This document shows, piece after piece, positions 63,048 through 64,000 of a stretch of DNA of 64,000 bases (positions are counted from its first letter, which is position 1; each line of letters begins with the position of its first letter). This stretch comes from Caballeronia fortuita (GTDB taxonomy: Bacteria; Pseudomonadota; Gammaproteobacteria; Burkholderiales; Burkholderiaceae), in NCBI RefSeq assembly GCF_001544835.2, contig NZ_FCNX02000012.1:1-64000 (forward strand). Direction: 5' to 3'. Made by a program: the position numbers and the translations under genes. The notes beneath the pieces were generated by a model. It saw nothing but the letters and a program-made list of their open reading frames with translations. It searched no databases and was not told where the DNA came from.

Positions 63048-63932
63048 CTATTCGAAAAGAGCTGATTTTGAAGCAAAAATGTCTGTGAGGAATTCAACAA
63101 TTGTTCTAGTGGTCGGATTACCGCGATCTTGCCGCCGCGTTATTATCCAGAGGTCACGTGATGGCGGACTAGGCTCCAGGTTGCATGGATATAATCCCGC
63201 TGTTGTGCGTCCAAGGAAATGCGGAAGTAGGGCGATGCCGGCGCCTATCCGAGAGGCGTCAGCTTGCGCAATTTGCGTGTTGGTTTTAAAGGCAACTCGG
63301 GCGCGGGCAAACCGTTGCGAAAGCCATGCCGCCTCAGGTAAATGCGCGTTTCCCTCATCGAATCCAGCAAACACAGGGGGCGCGCCCGCAAGAACGCGCT
63401 TACACCAGCTTTCCGAAGCGTAAAAGCCGAAGCCGCATTTTGCCGCAAACCGCGCTATTACGTCCCCATCTTCGGGGCGACCGAATCGTAAGGCGACGTC
63501 GGTCTCATGACGTTCCAAACTCACATTTCGCAGGTTTGTAGTCACGTTGATATCCAAGTGAGGATTTTCTACCGCCAATTCAGCGAGACGCGCGGCCAGA
63601 AAACTGTGTGTCAAAGTTGGCGGAGCGTTAACACGAACCATCCCCTTAGGTCCTTCCGCCGGGGCACCGCGCACCATCCGCGAAGCGGCGGCTTCCATCT
63701 CAGTCGCTGGGGTCAGAAAATAAGAACCCGCAGGTGTCAGGACGTAACCATCCGGTCTGCGTTCAACCAGCGTTTGCGCTAATACCCTTTCCAATGCCTG
63801 TATCCGTCGAGAAACAGTTGCGTGTGTAAGAGACAGCGCTCTAGCTGCCGCGGAAAGACTTCCGTAGCGTGCAAGCGCGACGAAAACGCGTACGTCTTCC
63901 CAATCAAGGTCTGTGAATTTTTGTTCAGCCAT
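63048..63932 (-). CDS. LysR-family transcriptional regulator
   Basis: 294 residues. Winged helix at the N-terminus (YGSLSAAARALSLTHATVSRRIQ) and LysR effector domain with DVALRFGRPEDGD and GAGIALLPHFLG. It is clearly paralogous to the LysR gene at 34.3-35.2 kb. ATG at 63932 preferred; a GTG at 63965 would extend it by 11 residues. It converges with the DHA2 exporter gene, a possible target. Confidence 0.9.
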   Translation of the reverse strand: MAEQKFTDLDWEDVRVFVALARYGSLSAAARALSLTHATVSRRIQALERVLAQTLVERRPDGYVLTPAGSYFLTPATEMEAAASRMVRGAPAEGPKGMVRVNAPPTLTHSFLAARLAELAVENPHLDINVTTNLRNVSLERHETDVALRFGRPEDGDVIARFAAKCGFGFYASESWCKRVLAGAPPVFAGFDEGNAHLPEAAWLSQRFARARVAFKTNTQIAQADASRIGAGIALLPHFLGRTTAGLYPCNLEPSPPSRDLWIITRRQDRGNPTTRTIVEFLTDIFASKSALFE

Positions 63933-64000
63933 TGAGACAGAATAAGGGATTTCTGCACGATCCACAATCGACTACATTGTCCTTGTCAACACAACCTCAG

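Noticed and set aside
1-64000. CRISPR arrays, tRNA or rRNA genes
   Set aside because: No regularly spaced repeat series was seen, and no cloverleaf or ribosomal sequence was recognised by eye; tRNAscan-SE and a CRISPR finder would settle this.

Overview
The window looks like part of a Burkholderiaceae replicon (Paraburkholderia, Caballeronia or Burkholderia type). The reasons are the high GC, small proteins of families typical of that group (DUF3331, DUF1488), an mdc malonate operon in the proteobacterial order, and a dense accumulation of catabolic operons, MFS transporters and LysR/AraC regulators. No rRNA, tRNA, CRISPR array or replication origin was found. By eye the base composition is mosaic: roughly 1.5-13, 21-30 and 45-53 kb are very GC-rich, while roughly 13.5-20 kb, 32-44 kb and 53-64 kb are visibly less so, which fits acquired segments.

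Layout. 0-1.5 kb: a broken small gene and non-coding sequence. 1.5-11.7 kb: a long minus-strand operon combining a ribose-type ABC transporter, two dehydrogenases, a YciI protein, an intradiol (hydroxyquinol-type) dioxygenase, maleylacetate reductase and a PRISE-type reductase, with a divergent XRE-family regulator. 14.3-20.3 kb: a cobalt-type nitrile hydratase whose beta subunit is encoded by two overlapping genes, with a beta-like accessory protein, a CobW GTPase, an AtzG-like protein plus amidase, and a CbtB/CbtA cobalt transporter. Fragments of IS256 and ISL3 elements follow. 21-27.5 kb: an acyl-CoA ligase, then a molybdenum hydroxylase (2Fe-2S and Moco subunits) with a three-haem cytochrome c. 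28-37.5 kb: a cupin/MFS/AraC unit and a set of small stress or detoxification genes. 37.7-44.9 kb: a TrmB-type regulator, an MFS transporter, an aldoxime dehydratase, a GST-like protein and an acetyl-CoA synthetase gene with an in-frame stop. 45-53.3 kb: mdcR and the malonate decarboxylase/transport operon, in which mdcB carries a 1-bp frameshift. 53.7-58 kb: a chemoreceptor and an MFS-nitrilase operon divergent from a LysR gene. 58-64 kb: a deacetylase-like protein, a secreted hydrolase, a DHA2 exporter and another LysR gene.

How the parts fit. The window carries every step of the aldoxime-nitrile route: aldoxime dehydratase makes nitriles, and these can be hydrolysed either directly to acids by the nitrilase or through amides by nitrile hydratase plus amidase. 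Cobalt supply and metallocentre maturation genes sit next to the nitrile hydratase. The acids could be activated by the AMP-forming ligases. Malonate decarboxylase produces acetate, which the adjacent Acs would convert to acetyl-CoA, but both acs and mdcB look disabled here, so malonate growth would need repair or copies elsewhere. A diverged direct repeat of about 64 bp lies at 36.5 kb and 55.4 kb and brackets the aldoxime dehydratase/malonate/chemoreceptor block.
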